A DNA stretch of 59,048 nucleotides from a virus. The stretch is from the IMG/VR virus record IMGVR_UViG_3300025030_000116, positions 1 through 59,048 of that record. One strand, written 5' to 3'. The position numbers and the translations under genes are program-made. Numbering within the stretch: position 1 is the first letter of the stretch; each line of letters opens with the position of its first letter. Positions 24,536 through 34,672 of this stretch are shown one piece after another. The notes below the pieces were generated by a model, which saw only the letters and a list, made by a program, of their open reading frames with translations, was not told the origin of the DNA and made no database searches.

Positions 24536-26262
24536 TGGGAAATCCACTTGCTGAAGGTTTTCAAACATACGCAGCACTCCGAAACATGGACATCCAGGAT
24601 CAACAGCTTGCGATGCAGCAGCAATCTCATGCGGACCAGCAAGCCGCCTTGCAGTTCTCGCAGGGCCGCCAGGTTAAGGAAGATGTTCGCTTGCAGGCAT
24701 CTCACGAAGCAGCCCTTGCAACAGCCAAAAGAAAGGTTGATGGCGATGTTACCAAGTCGGTTGGTTACGCCGTACAGGAAGCCCTCGACAGCGGCCAGGA
24801 GGAAATTGATTTCAATTCTTGGACTCCGGCACAACAGAAATGGGCCGAGGACAACGGGCGCGTTAACACGCGGATTAAAACGGATGGCTCCCAGGCGAGG
24901 ACAATCAACGTCTCCAACGTGGGAGTTGGGGATGCACAGCAAATCTCTCCCATCTTCAACGGGAAGTCGCTGGAGGAGGTTGCCGGCATTACGAAGCACC
25001 TTGGCACCGTTCGGTCCCATCTCGACCAGATAACGGAGGACATGCAGGCGAACCCGCAAAAGTATGCCAACGGCATCAGGATTTCCCGCGAGCAGTCCCC
25101 TGAACTTTTCACTGCCCTCAATGCGGCCATTGCTCCCCAAGTTAACAAGGGGCTTGACGACCGCATCGAGAGGAAGGATGTCAGCGGCGCCATCATTAAC
25201 CCGGATGGGTCCGTCTCGGTCGAGGTTGAAAGCTTCGGCAAGGACGGCACCTCGTTTGGCCGCGCTCCGGTGACTTATGGCCGAGGGAATAATGATCCGG
25301 CTTCGATAGTTATGACGATCCCGGCGGCATCCCTCTACAAATACATCAAGGTCAACGAACAACTCGGCCAGCAGATCAAGGCGAGGCAGATCGAATTGGG
25401 AGACGACGAGCCCATCAAGGAGCAGCAGTCTCGCGGTGAAATTCGGAAGGCCATGAAGGCTATCGAGTCCATCCCGGAAGACGACAGAAGCGAGAAGCAG
25501 AACGTCATGTACGCAGGTTTAAAGGCGGGCCTGAAGTTCCCGGAGTCCAATTCCCTTGCCGCATTGAGGCCGGATAAGACATACCGAGATCCCAAGGTTG
25601 AATGGATGGGTGTCAAGGGCAAGCCTGGAATTGAGCAGGCATACCGTGACGGCGAAGCTGTTCCCGAGGACAAAGGGGGTATCCGTCAGCGGTTCGCCCC
25701 TCACGCCCCCAAAGAGCCCAAGTCGGACGCCGAGACGTTCAAGGCGAAGAGGCAGGATAAGGGGACCATAAAGGATGCTGGCCGCAAGGTGGAGCTTGAA
25801 CGCGCAGTTCTGGCGAAGCTAACCGCCGGGACGCCGGAGCATGATGCTCAGATGGCGATTGTCAACGCTGCATCGGACGACTACCAAACCCTAGCTGCCG
25901 AATACAGGGCGGATTGGAACGAGAAGTACGACCCCAACGAGAAGGCAGTAAAGGAAGTGAAACACGTCATCGAGCGTGCGCCGGTTGTCGCAGAAAATGA
26001 GGCACAGTTTGATTCGGCGCTGAAGTACCTCCGAGGTGGCGGCAGCATCACCGGCTTGCGCGAAAAGAAATGGGGGGAGCCTTCCCTGAAAAAGCTCGCC
26101 TCGACAGCGGGTCTTGCCTACACGCCCCCCGCCGCGAACATTTTGTCCCAGCCCGCCCGCCCTGCCTCTGCCCTGAAGAAGTCGGCGCCTGCAAAGGCCA
26201 AGGGTGTTGACCCTTCCGCCGGCTTTACCTTCGTAAATGGGAAAATAGTGCCGAACAAATAG
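24535..26262 (+). CDS. internal/ejection protein (T7 gp15-like position)
   Basis: 575 residues from ATG 24535 with GGGGAG upstream; the longer upstream in-frame extension lies inside the preceding gene. It is helical and Gln-rich at the start (QDQQLAMQQQSHADQQAALQ), charged in the middle and Ala/Lys/Pro-rich at the end. Size and place between the small membrane protein and the giant fit the second ejection protein. No enzymatic motif seen. Confidence 0.6.
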   Translation: MGNPLAEGFQTYAALRNMDIQDQQLAMQQQSHADQQAALQFSQGRQVKEDVRLQASHEAALATAKRKVDGDVTKSVGYAVQEALDSGQEEIDFNSWTPAQQKWAEDNGRVNTRIKTDGSQARTINVSNVGVGDAQQISPIFNGKSLEEVAGITKHLGTVRSHLDQITEDMQANPQKYANGIRISREQSPELFTALNAAIAPQVNKGLDDRIERKDVSGAIINPDGSVSVEVESFGKDGTSFGRAPVTYGRGNNDPASIVMTIPAASLYKYIKVNEQLGQQIKARQIELGDDEPIKEQQSRGEIRKAMKAIESIPEDDRSEKQNVMYAGLKAGLKFPESNSLAALRPDKTYRDPKVEWMGVKGKPGIEQAYRDGEAVPEDKGGIRQRFAPHAPKEPKSDAETFKAKRQDKGTIKDAGRKVELERAVLAKLTAGTPEHDAQMAIVNAASDDYQTLAAEYRADWNEKYDPNEKAVKEVKHVIERAPVVAENEAQFDSALKYLRGGGSITGLREKKWGEPSLKKLASTAGLAYTPPAANILSQPARPASALKKSAPAKAKGVDPSAGFTFVNGKIVPNK

Positions 26263-26275
26263 GAGTCAACCGACG

Positions 26276-29200
26276 ATGGCCCGTGTAAATGTCCCCGATT
26301 ATAATACGTTTGTCGATTTTCCTGACGATACCCCTGCGGACGTGATGGAGAAGGCCATGCTTGAAGCCTTCCCAGCAAAAGACTTCAGTAAGGTCAGCTT
26401 CAAGCAAGGCCCAACGTCAACGACAGGTATTGCTACTCCCAGGCAGCAGGAAGAGGCCCAGAGTCTCCGGGAAGCCGTAACGGGTAAGGAGGTGGCTAGG
26501 CCGCGTCGATCTGCCGTCCCCGAACTCCGCAATGCCCCGCCGAAGAACTTTTTCGAGAAGGGTGTAGACGCCGTGAGGGGGGCGCTCAGTCCCTACCATG
26601 ACACCGAATCTATGGACCCTGGCGCCATCGCCTCGGCGTCTATCAGTATGGACGCACAGCGTAACATAGTGCCGGCCAAAACGATTACGGCAGAGGGGAT
26701 GTCTGTTAACATTCCTGCCCGGTCGATGGCTCGCGATGAGTTTGTGGACATGATTAACCCTCAAGGGAAAGGGATCAGGACAGCCGAGAAGTTCATCAGC
26801 GGCACCGGTCAAGGGGTCAAGGGTGTGGCTACTGGCGCACTGGGCTTCGCTCAAGCTCTTGGCAGCGAGGCCGCAGGAGATGCAGCGAACGCTATCCAGG
26901 CAGACTCCCTCAACTCACCGGCGGACGAGAGCCTGGCGGGCGAACTTGGTTCCGGCTTCGGCTCCCTTCTTACATTCTTGGTCCCTTCGATGGGCGTCAA
27001 TAAGGTCGCCTCACTGATTGCCAAGATTTCCCCAAAGGCTGCAAAGTTCGCGGCCACAGGGACCATGACCGCGTTCGAGGCTGCTACTGAAGGCGGTAAC
27101 GTCTTCCGCGAGATGCAGGCCGGCGGAGCCACGGAAGAGGAGGCCAGCAAGGCCGCAACCAAAACCTTCCTGGCGAACCTCCCGCTCAACTTCATCACCA
27201 ACAAGGCAGCCTTCTTCCCGGATCATGAGGCCAAGGGGGTCGTGAAGCAGGCGTTGAACTCCGCGCTTCCCGAGGGGCTACAGGAAGGCTCGCAGGAATA
27301 CATCTCGCAGAGGTCGCAGCCTGGCAAGGAAGTGAGCGGGACGGCGATCTTGAAGAGTGCCGCCATCGGTGCGCTTACGGGCGGAGCTGTAGGGGCGGTC
27401 AAGGGCTCAATCTCCTCCGACCATGACATGCTTTCCACTTCTCCCGCTGCCGAGCCGGCCATGCCTGCCGCAGAGCCCCAGGCAGCCGCGCAGCCGTCCG
27501 TTGATCCGCTCGATGCTCACATGGAAGCAAACCCGCAGCAGCCTCTTCCTGCCCCTGTAGCAGAGCAGCCGAAGCCGGAAGCCATACCTGAGCCGGCGCC
27601 AAGAGATGTGCCTGTTAACACGGTATTCAAGCAGCCGGACGGCAGCACTATCAAGATCCTCGCCAAACGCGCCAAAGAGGGCGGATACGTCCTCAACACG
27701 ACTACCACCACGGCAGACGGTCAGAGCCAAACGGTCAGCTCGCATGATCCGGTGTCGGGTCATGACGTGCTTGCAGCTATCGAGCAGCACCGCCCTTCCC
27801 CGGTAGCCGCTCCCGTTGAAGTACAGGCAGAGGCCGCAGCACCACAGGAGCTTACTCGCCAGGCATGGACCGAGGCGCAGCCGGTCGAGGTAGCGGCAAC
27901 CGCTCCCGAAATAGTATCTGAACTGGACCAGGCCGCGCACGAATCCGCAGCCTCTCCGACCAATGAAACTCCCGTACCGACACAGGCCCAGGCAGAAGCC
28001 GGCAATTACAAGAAGGGCCATGTTAACATTCAGGGGCTCAACATCGCCATCGAGAACCCGCAGGGATCAAAGCGGTCAGGTGAAGACGCTGACGGCAAGC
28101 CTTGGGAAACGGAGATGCAGGACCATTACGGCTACATCAAGGGGACCGTGGGGAAGGATAAGGACCACATTGATGTCTTCGTGAAGCCCGGCCTCACCCC
28201 GGAGACGACCGGCGAAAAGTTTTTTGTCGTTGACCAGGTGGACCCGAAAACGGGAGAACTGGACGAGCATAAGATCATGCTTGGCTACGACTCCAAGGAG
28301 GCCGCGCAGGAGGCGTACCTTCGCAACTACGACCAGACCGGCGCCGACCGTATCGGGGCAATCACCGAGACGACCAGCGCCGACTTCAAGGAATGGCTGA
28401 AGCACGGTGACACCCAAGGCGGGTTCGTGCCGGTCAACAAGAAGGAGCCCATTGCTCCCGCGCCCGTACAGGAGCAGGTTACCTCACCCTCCCCCTCCCT
28501 CACTTTGGAGGAGATAGGCGCAAAGGGGATGAAGCACGACGCCAACACAAAAGGCGAGGTCATCATTCTGAAAGACGGGAAAAACATCGCGCAGCAGGAC
28601 CGCAAGACCGGCATGTGGAGGGTCTACGAGGGCGGGCTTTCTGCTAAGAACATGGTGGGCGACAACTTCACCATGAGGGAGGCAGCCGATGAGCTGAAGG
28701 GGATGAGGGAAGTTGAGGCTCCCGAGGCGCAGGCGGAGCGTGAAACGTTCGTCCAGGTATCGGCAGAGCTGGAATCAAAGACCGGAGTTGAGAAGTTCAA
28801 GGGAAAATCCTTTTCTTCTGTCAGTGACTTTCAGGAATATCTGAAGCAAGTCTACCCGTCCGTCCACAACATCGGGGCGAAAAAAGAAGAGGTTGTGGCT
28901 GCTGTGGAAATTGCTGCTGGCAAAGGCGGCAAAAAGGTGTTAACTCAACAGAGGAAGGAGATTCTTGCAGCGTTTCAGGAAGACATCAACCGGCTAAGGG
29001 AAGTGTATGGCGACCTGAACGGAGACACGGAGGCAACCGGTGCCTATGACACGGCTGCCGAAACCCTCGCCGCCGACGAGACAGCGGATCAGGTATCTGC
29101 TTTCGACTTTTTCGATAACATCATCAAGGAGAACCAGCGTGAAAGAGGAAACGAAAGCCAAAATAAAGGAAGAGATGATGAAGCTACCACCGGAGAAGCG

Positions 29201-32200
29201 CGTGAAGGTGGCGAAGCAGTTGCAGAAAAACCTGCCAAAGATCCTGCCGAAGAAGTAACCCCCTCCTTTAAAAAAACCGAGGCCGGGGACCAGGGCGTAC
29301 TGCTCAAGGGTGCTACCGAACTTGGCAAGGGGAAGAACCCCAAGGCCAAGGGTGTCGCCGGGGTCGAAGACCTTGAGCTGTTCTCTGAACCGAAGGAGCG
29401 AGCGGCAGAAAAAAGCCAGGGGGGGTTCGGCTTCGACACAGGCGGCTATGCTGAACGCACCTCCCCTACCCGCGTCACCACGCAGACCTTCCTTGAACTA
29501 CCCGAGATGGTCAAGCTCTACAAGCTCATCAACGAGGGCAAGCTTCCGAAACTTATGGAGCGCATGGGCAATGCCCTTGGCCGCCTCACCCACAACAAAA
29601 CCGGCGAAGCTGACATTAAACTCCGCAAGGATCTTTTTGCAGGGCCGCAGATTGCCGCTGAGAGCCTGAAGCCAGCAGAGGCAAGGCAGCAGTGGGACGC
29701 CTGGCAGAAGACCGTCCAAGATGCCAATCCTGACGCCGACATTATCTTTCGCCAGAAGTACAACAGGAAGACCAGCAAGATCGACTTCAAGGCGTACAAG
29801 CGCGATCCGAACTATGCCCTCAAAATCTTCGCCCACGAAATAGGCCACTTCGTTGACTACCTGCCGGACTACCTGGTGAGGGGAAGAGGTAACATTCTGG
29901 GTCACATCGCCGCGCTCAAGAAGTACGCCGGCCAAACCCTGGAGATGTACCCCAACGCACCGGGCAAGACCCTCTCCCCCGAAGACATGACACGCCTCAA
30001 GGCGGAAGCCCTGGATGACGCCACCATGGAGGCCGGTGCAGTCACCGAAACCATCACGCGGGAAGTCCCCAAGTATTCTGAGGCCGGCATTACCCCGGAG
30101 ATGATAACGGACATCTGGAACGGCATGGCAGACGCCAGGACAAACAACCCGGATCTTTACAAGTTCATCGCCAAGATGTCCGATGCGGAAAAGAAGTCGG
30201 TCGTCGTGAAGGCAATGAAGGGGCTTGTCCATGAGAGCCTGAAGCATCTTGGCGGCAAGCGCCAAGTCGGTACCGAGACGATCACGGAAACCGTAACTAG
30301 GTACAGCAAGCCGACTGCGGCAGAGGTTAAGGCCCGCCTTGACGAGCTGGTTCAGGAAGAAATTGCGACCCGCCGACTGTACGAGAAGACCCGGATCACG
30401 GACGAGCTGAAGAAGTTAACACAGATATGGAAGCCGTTCACTGTCGGTAAGGATGCCTATACCAAGTACCGGCATTCTGCATCGGAGCTGTACGCCGACG
30501 CCGTGAGCGTCCTCTTTAACGAGCCGCAACTGCTGAAGGATGTCGCGCCTACCTTCTACAAGGCGTTCTTCTACTACATGGGCGAGAGGCCCACCTTCAA
30601 GGAGGCGTACAAGGCTATCACCCGGTTAAGCAAAGACCCCTGGGCCTTGGGCGCCGAACGGTATGAAGATGAGATGGAGATGTACGAGCGCGGCGCCGAG
30701 AAGACGGAGCAGATCCGCAAGGCCCAGCCGGTCCATGAGAAAATCTACGACACAATGATGCGGAGCCTGGTTGACCGGAACCATGACGTTCTGAAGGATC
30801 TCCCGAAGACCAAGGGGGGGGACAGAGCCCGTTTTATGCTGGAAGAGATACCCTACCTAGGCGGAGAGGTAGAGAACTACGCACGGAAGGTCGAGGCCGT
30901 CAAAGCGAAGCTTGAGAAATCCGGCCTGACCATCAATGATTTCTCCGCGTTCCTGCTGGCACGTCACATCATCGAAAACCGGAGCGACGTAGCCAACGCA
31001 CAGGGGAAGACGGCGGTAACCGAGAAGGCGAAGCTTGAGTACATGAAGGAGCTGCACGGCGCCGAGAAAATGCGGCTGCTCGAAAAGGCCGCTGACGAGT
31101 TCAAGCAGGCCCGCGCCCACATCCTGAAGCGCATGGAAGAGTCTGAAATTGTGACCGAGGACTTGATGGCGAAGATCAACGAGCGCCAGCACTACGCCCA
31201 CATCGACGTTCAGAAGTACATGGACACCAAATTCGGGGATGGTACGTCATCGAGCGCCGGGTGGAAAAAGCTGGTAGAAGGCACCCTTTCAGACGTTAAC
31301 AACGTCTACGTTGCGACCGTCCTTCAGGACATGGCGATCCTCCGCATGGCGAAGATCAACGAGTCCAAGCGTGCGCTTACGGACGTATTCACGGGGACCG
31401 GGCTTGCAGTAACCGCCGAGATGAAATGGGACAAGAATTTCGGGGGCAAGCGTCCGGTTGATCCGGGCGGGGAAAAGGCGCTGCTGACGGTGATGGTTAA
31501 GGGGAAGCCGGTGTACTTCGTGGTAGACAAGCACGTTGCCGACACCTACAAGTATTCCCCGGTCAAGGCGATGGCGATAGGCCGGGTAGCCGGTTACGTC
31601 CAAGGTTTCTTCAGGGACATCCTGGTTTCTAAAAATCCGGCGTGGATGCTGAGAAACGTCTACCGGGACATGAAGGGGACCATCAAGAATAACTCCGAGG
31701 TGGCATGGTGGAACCCGATGGATCGGCTTCGCCTGCTGAGAGAGTACAAACGCGCCTTCACTGAAGTCCGCGCCGACATCATGAAGGGGGAGCGGAGCGC
31801 CGACATTGAGATGATGCACAACGAGCACATGCTGAATGCGGAGCGTATGTACTCCGGGCGTGAACAGAGCTTCGATAATGAGCTGGAAAGGATTGCCGTA
31901 GAGTTTCAGTTCGGGGAACAAGAGAGCGGAAACGTAGCAATCAAGCGCATCCGTCAGGTCTACAACTACCTGGACAAGCTGGGCAAAATTTCAGAGCAAA
32001 CATCCAAGGTGGGGGGCATGAAATACCTGCGCTCCAAGGGTGTTACTGGCGACGAACTGGCCCACAAGGTAAGAACCCTTGTTGGCACCCCGGACTATAA
32101 ACGTCAGGGGACATTGCAGCAACTCTCGAACAACATCGCCATGTTCTCCAATGTAGGGAAGGAAGGAACACGCTCGGCCTACTCGGCCTTCAAAACAGAT

Positions 32201-33118
32201 CCCCTTTCCTACGCCTTCAAGACCATCGAGTCGAATATCCTGCCCAAGTTGATGCTCGGGTTGGCGGCTGCCGGCGCACTCGGGGACGACCTTAAAGAAC
32301 TGGCACTGGCGATTCCCTCTTGGGACCGTCGCAGCTACTCCGTGATCCCTGTACCTGCCCGGTTGATCCAGTGGGCGAAGGAGGCGGGCCTGATTGGTCA
32401 GGGGGCAAATGCATACCTCCGGCTTCCGCAGGATTACGAAGGAGCGTTTTGGGGCGCCCTGACTTACGACATTACCCAAGGGGACGCCAAGGGGGTAGGC
32501 AAGGATGTCCTGTCGGCACAGCCCTACAAGCTGCACCCGATGCTGGCCCTTGTGGTCGATTGGGGTCAGTACCTCTCTGGGGCGCAGCCTTACGACTCCT
32601 TCAGGCAGAAGGACGTGTTAACTCGGGAGCAACAGCAGTATGGCGAGGTCCAGGGCTTGTTCAATAAAAAGAGCCTGGCCGGCATGGGCGTTCATACCTA
32701 CGGCATGTTGGGCCTGGGGAACATCTACAAGCTCGACAACAAGGAGTTCCCGAAGGACCAAACGGCTTTCGAGCGACTGCTCAAGATCACTCCGGTCAAC
32801 GCAATCGGAAGCTACCTCCAAGTGAACGACGCGGGCAGGCAGGAGCAGTTGGTCAAGCTCATCCGGGATGGCCGGAACGAGAAGTCGATCCAGTCGTATG
32901 AGATCGGGGACGCTATCAACGAGGGGGTAAGGGAAGGGAGGACCGGGACGAGGGATATGGTTCAGGTTTTCAAGGGTCTTATCTCCGAAGGCAAGATTGA
33001 CCGCAAGGCGGACTTTGGCCGCTTCCGGGCTAGATACATGAGGGCTATTGACCAAAAGCGGTACGGCATCAAGCCTACAAGTAAGAGCGAGGCAAAGGCT
33101 TTGAGCGAGTCCCAGTAG
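26276..33118 (+). CDS. giant ejection polyprotein with pyrophosphatase-like and zincin-like domains
   Basis: 2280 residues. The order is: a short N-terminal motif (VPDYNTFVDFPDDTPADVM); Gly/Ala-rich hydrophobic stretches (about 180-290); Pro/Glu/Ala linkers (about 380-570); an inorganic-pyrophosphatase-like domain known from phage polyvalent proteins (about 575-690; NIAIENPQGSKRSG, HYGYIKGTVGKDKDHIDVFV); charged linkers; a zincin-like HEIGH at 1187-1191 with a possible third ligand in SELYADAVSV near 1400; and a long helical C-terminal part (about 1450-2280) containing a membrane-like PAWMLRNVYRD segment. It corresponds in position to T7 gp16 but is much longer. It is probably carried in the head and ejected into the host. 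RBS AGGAGTC. Confidence 0.72.
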   Translation: MARVNVPDYNTFVDFPDDTPADVMEKAMLEAFPAKDFSKVSFKQGPTSTTGIATPRQQEEAQSLREAVTGKEVARPRRSAVPELRNAPPKNFFEKGVDAVRGALSPYHDTESMDPGAIASASISMDAQRNIVPAKTITAEGMSVNIPARSMARDEFVDMINPQGKGIRTAEKFISGTGQGVKGVATGALGFAQALGSEAAGDAANAIQADSLNSPADESLAGELGSGFGSLLTFLVPSMGVNKVASLIAKISPKAAKFAATGTMTAFEAATEGGNVFREMQAGGATEEEASKAATKTFLANLPLNFITNKAAFFPDHEAKGVVKQALNSALPEGLQEGSQEYISQRSQPGKEVSGTAILKSAAIGALTGGAVGAVKGSISSDHDMLSTSPAAEPAMPAAEPQAAAQPSVDPLDAHMEANPQQPLPAPVAEQPKPEAIPEPAPRDVPVNTVFKQPDGSTIKILAKRAKEGGYVLNTTTTTADGQSQTVSSHDPVSGHDVLAAIEQHRPSPVAAPVEVQAEAAAPQELTRQAWTEAQPVEVAATAPEIVSELDQAAHESAASPTNETPVPTQAQAEAGNYKKGHVNIQGLNIAIENPQGSKRSGEDADGKPWETEMQDHYGYIKGTVGKDKDHIDVFVKPGLTPETTGEKFFVVDQVDPKTGELDEHKIMLGYDSKEAAQEAYLRNYDQTGADRIGAITETTSADFKEWLKHGDTQGGFVPVNKKEPIAPAPVQEQVTSPSPSLTLEEIGAKGMKHDANTKGEVIILKDGKNIAQQDRKTGMWRVYEGGLSAKNMVGDNFTMREAADELKGMREVEAPEAQAERETFVQVSAELESKTGVEKFKGKSFSSVSDFQEYLKQVYPSVHNIGAKKEEVVAAVEIAAGKGGKKVLTQQRKEILAAFQEDINRLREVYGDLNGDTEATGAYDTAAETLAADETADQVSAFDFFDNIIKENQRERGNESQNKGRDDEATTGEAREGGEAVAEKPAKDPAEEVTPSFKKTEAGDQGVLLKGATELGKGKNPKAKGVAGVEDLELFSEPKERAAEKSQGGFGFDTGGYAERTSPTRVTTQTFLELPEMVKLYKLINEGKLPKLMERMGNALGRLTHNKTGEADIKLRKDLFAGPQIAAESLKPAEARQQWDAWQKTVQDANPDADIIFRQKYNRKTSKIDFKAYKRDPNYALKIFAHEIGHFVDYLPDYLVRGRGNILGHIAALKKYAGQTLEMYPNAPGKTLSPEDMTRLKAEALDDATMEAGAVTETITREVPKYSEAGITPEMITDIWNGMADARTNNPDLYKFIAKMSDAEKKSVVVKAMKGLVHESLKHLGGKRQVGTETITETVTRYSKPTAAEVKARLDELVQEEIATRRLYEKTRITDELKKLTQIWKPFTVGKDAYTKYRHSASELYADAVSVLFNEPQLLKDVAPTFYKAFFYYMGERPTFKEAYKAITRLSKDPWALGAERYEDEMEMYERGAEKTEQIRKAQPVHEKIYDTMMRSLVDRNHDVLKDLPKTKGGDRARFMLEEIPYLGGEVENYARKVEAVKAKLEKSGLTINDFSAFLLARHIIENRSDVANAQGKTAVTEKAKLEYMKELHGAEKMRLLEKAADEFKQARAHILKRMEESEIVTEDLMAKINERQHYAHIDVQKYMDTKFGDGTSSSAGWKKLVEGTLSDVNNVYVATVLQDMAILRMAKINESKRALTDVFTGTGLAVTAEMKWDKNFGGKRPVDPGGEKALLTVMVKGKPVYFVVDKHVADTYKYSPVKAMAIGRVAGYVQGFFRDILVSKNPAWMLRNVYRDMKGTIKNNSEVAWWNPMDRLRLLREYKRAFTEVRADIMKGERSADIEMMHNEHMLNAERMYSGREQSFDNELERIAVEFQFGEQESGNVAIKRIRQVYNYLDKLGKISEQTSKVGGMKYLRSKGVTGDELAHKVRTLVGTPDYKRQGTLQQLSNNIAMFSNVGKEGTRSAYSAFKTDPLSYAFKTIESNILPKLMLGLAAAGALGDDLKELALAIPSWDRRSYSVIPVPARLIQWAKEAGLIGQGANAYLRLPQDYEGAFWGALTYDITQGDAKGVGKDVLSAQPYKLHPMLALVVDWGQYLSGAQPYDSFRQKDVLTREQQQYGEVQGLFNKKSLAGMGVHTYGMLGLGNIYKLDNKEFPKDQTAFERLLKITPVNAIGSYLQVNDAGRQEQLVKLIRDGRNEKSIQSYEIGDAINEGVREGRTGTRDMVQVFKGLISEGKIDRKADFGRFRARYMRAIDQKRYGIKPTSKSEAKALSESQ

Positions 33119-33138
33119 CGATAAAGTAGGCCATTGGT

Positions 33139-33168
33139 TTGACATGCCAACCAAGTTGAATGTAGACT
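33139..33168 (+). promoter_or_regulatory. lysis-operon promoter with operator
   Basis: TTGACA (33139-33144), 18-base spacer, TAGACT (33163-33168). The operator CAACCAAGTTG (33148-33158) lies inside the spacer. This would keep the lysis cassette off in a lysogen and give separate late control. Confidence 0.6.
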
Positions 33169-33196
33169 CCGCCCCATTATGTGGGAAGGAGCCAAC

Positions 33197-33457
33197 ATGA
33201 ACCGCACTCTGACCGAGGCCGATATTGCCGCGATAGTTGAAGGGCTGAAGGGTCACACCCACTGCAACCTTGGGTTAACCCTAACCCCGGACCAAGCAAG
33301 CTTGCTAAAGCGGATTCTCGAAGCCATAGACGGCGGCGCAAAGATCGTGGGTAGGACCATTCTGACGGCGATCATCTTGGCGCTGATTGCAGTTTTCACC
33401 AAGGGGTTTTGGTTCTCCATAATCTCAGGCATCAAGGCAGCGGGGTTCGGTAAATAA
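33197..33457 (+). CDS. small membrane protein, holin candidate
   Basis: 86 residues from ATG 33197 with AAGGAG upstream. The N-terminal half is soluble (MNRTLTEADIAAIVEGLKG), the C-terminal third has a membrane helix (TILTAIILALIAVFTKGF). It is directly upstream of the endolysin with a one-base stop/start overlap, so a holin or holin-associated role is likely. A single membrane segment is compatible with pinholin or class III holins. Confidence 0.55.
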   Translation: MNRTLTEADIAAIVEGLKGHTHCNLGLTLTPDQASLLKRILEAIDGGAKIVGRTILTAIILALIAVFTKGFWFSIISGIKAAGFGK

Positions 33458-34035
33458 TGAAGACGCTCAATGCACTGTTCAGAGAAGTGATCCTCGCCAA
33501 CGAGTTGGGCGGCAACATCAAGGTCGCGCTTCGGTTCTCCGATCCCGATGGTGTGCTGTCGGGTAAAAGCGGGTGGAGCTTCGGTATCTCGCAGTTCGAC
33601 ACTCAGAACAATGACGCAGCCCTCAAGTGCCTAGCTGCCTGCGGGTTCTCCCCGGCGGAGATCCGGGGGGTTGTCGCACAAACCATCGACGTCAAACCCC
33701 TGGCTGCAAAGCTCGCGGCGAATACCGATGTCATTGCGCTGTACGACGAGGAGCAACTGTCGTACTGCCTCAGCAAAGCTCTCAACTTCGACAGCGACCA
33801 TGGGATTCCCGTTGCCGATGCTGCCGCGATCCTGGCGAGCGCCGACTACGTGAATCAGTACGGCTCGCAAGGCAATGGGGCGCGTGCATATTACAAGGCG
33901 CTGGCCCGCCCGATCACCGCCCTTGACGTTCTCAACTTCAAGTTAACACAAACCAAATATGGCAGGGAGCATCCCGGTGACTGCCGCCGCCGATACGACA
34001 ATCTCATGAAAGTCGTCAACTGCGCGAAAGCGTAA
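33457..34035 (+). CDS. endolysin (peptidoglycan hydrolase)
   Basis: 192 residues. The start MKTLNALFREVILANELGG contains a Glu that could be catalytic (NELGG), followed by SGKSGWSFGISQFDTQNND, the GxSxGxxQ-type signature seen in phage lysozymes and lytic transglycosylases. No signal peptide, so export would need a holin. It is between two small membrane-protein genes and before the spanins, a standard lysis cassette. Confidence 0.65.
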   Translation: MKTLNALFREVILANELGGNIKVALRFSDPDGVLSGKSGWSFGISQFDTQNNDAALKCLAACGFSPAEIRGVVAQTIDVKPLAAKLAANTDVIALYDEEQLSYCLSKALNFDSDHGIPVADAAAILASADYVNQYGSQGNGARAYYKALARPITALDVLNFKLTQTKYGREHPGDCRRRYDNLMKVVNCAKA

Positions 34036-34054
34036 ACCAGAAAGGAAACTAAAA

Positions 34055-34324
34055 ATGAAAACCGTCCGCCTTATCCTGTCCCTCATGCTCATCATCATCT
34101 GCACCGCAGCCCTGGCCCTCGGGGCTGATGTCGCGCCGATTGTCGCCGTACCTTCGCCGTCGATCCTCGACTGGTTCGCGGTGAACAAGGCCGTGATCTT
34201 CGGTGCAGCCTTGGCTATCTCTGAACTCCTGTCCTTGATTCCCGGCTTCCAGGGCAACGGTATCCTCGATACCATCAAGAAGGGGCTCGCCCTGCTTTCG
34301 GGGAAACCCCAGGTGACAACCTAA
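34055..34324 (+). CDS. membrane protein of the lysis cassette (second holin candidate)
   Basis: 89 residues. An N-terminal hydrophobic segment (LILSLMLIIICTAALALG) looks like a signal or membrane helix and is followed by NKAVIFGAALAISELLSLI, a second one. Two membrane segments and a charged C-terminus fit a class II holin or an antiholin. Which of the two candidates is the true holin cannot be told from sequence. Confidence 0.55.
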   Translation: MKTVRLILSLMLIIICTAALALGADVAPIVAVPSPSILDWFAVNKAVIFGAALAISELLSLIPGFQGNGILDTIKKGLALLSGKPQVTT

Positions 34325-34647
34325 TGGGCGGGGCGATGGCGGCGATCACTGCGGTCTTCTCTGTCATCGCCCTGCTGCTGGAGGTGTGGACCAAGGCGGC
34401 CCCCAAGCGGGCGAAGGAGAAGAAAGATGAAGCGATCCAACGTGGCCGGCAGGATCTTCATGACGGCAATGCTGATGCTGTTACTACTCGGCTCGGCATC
34501 GTGTTCGATGCTCCGCCTCTCGCCGGTAGTGGTAATGCCGGAGGCGCAGGCGATGCCGATCAAGGCGGGACAGGCCGCATCCATGACCGGCTGGCTGCTC
34601 TCGGAATCCGCATTGGCGAAGCTCCTGGAGAAAGCGGAAAGCTGTAG
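34324..34647 (+). CDS. i-spanin (Rz-like)
   Basis: 107 residues: an N-terminal membrane anchor (MGGAMAAITAVFSVIALLLE), then a Lys-rich helix and a Gly/Asp-rich periplasmic part. An Rz1-like lipoprotein gene is embedded in another frame (34427-34651). The pair would bridge inner and outer membranes and complete Gram-negative lysis. Overlaps the previous gene by one base. Confidence 0.65.
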   Translation: MGGAMAAITAVFSVIALLLEVWTKAAPKRAKEKKDEAIQRGRQDLHDGNADAVTTRLGIVFDAPPLAGSGNAGGAGDADQGGTGRIHDRLAALGIRIGEAPGESGKL

Positions 34648-34651
34648 GTGA
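34427..34651 (+). CDS. o-spanin lipoprotein (Rz1-like), embedded in Rz
   Basis: 74 residues with a signal peptide (FMTAMLMLLLLGSASC) ending in a lipobox-like SASC; the Cys would be lipidated and placed in the outer membrane. The remainder is Pro/Ala rich and short. Almost all of it lies inside the Rz-like gene in the +1 frame, a typical overlapping Rz/Rz1 layout. Confidence 0.62.
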   Translation: MKRSNVAGRIFMTAMLMLLLLGSASCSMLRLSPVVVMPEAQAMPIKAGQAASMTGWLLSESALAKLLEKAESCR

Positions 34652-34661
34652 AATAGACATC

Positions 34662-34672
34662 CAACAAAGTTG
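34662..34672. promoter_or_regulatory. operator-like palindrome CAACAAAGTTG
   Basis: A perfect copy ten bases after the o-spanin stop and about 100 bases before the attP core. It may control a local promoter or serve as an arm site for the integrase; the sequence does not distinguish. Confidence 0.5.

Noticed and set aside
27399-28021. Leftward open frames inside the giant ejection gene
   Set aside because: They are shadows of the sense-strand codon pattern in Ala/Pro/Glu-rich linkers and have no start signals.
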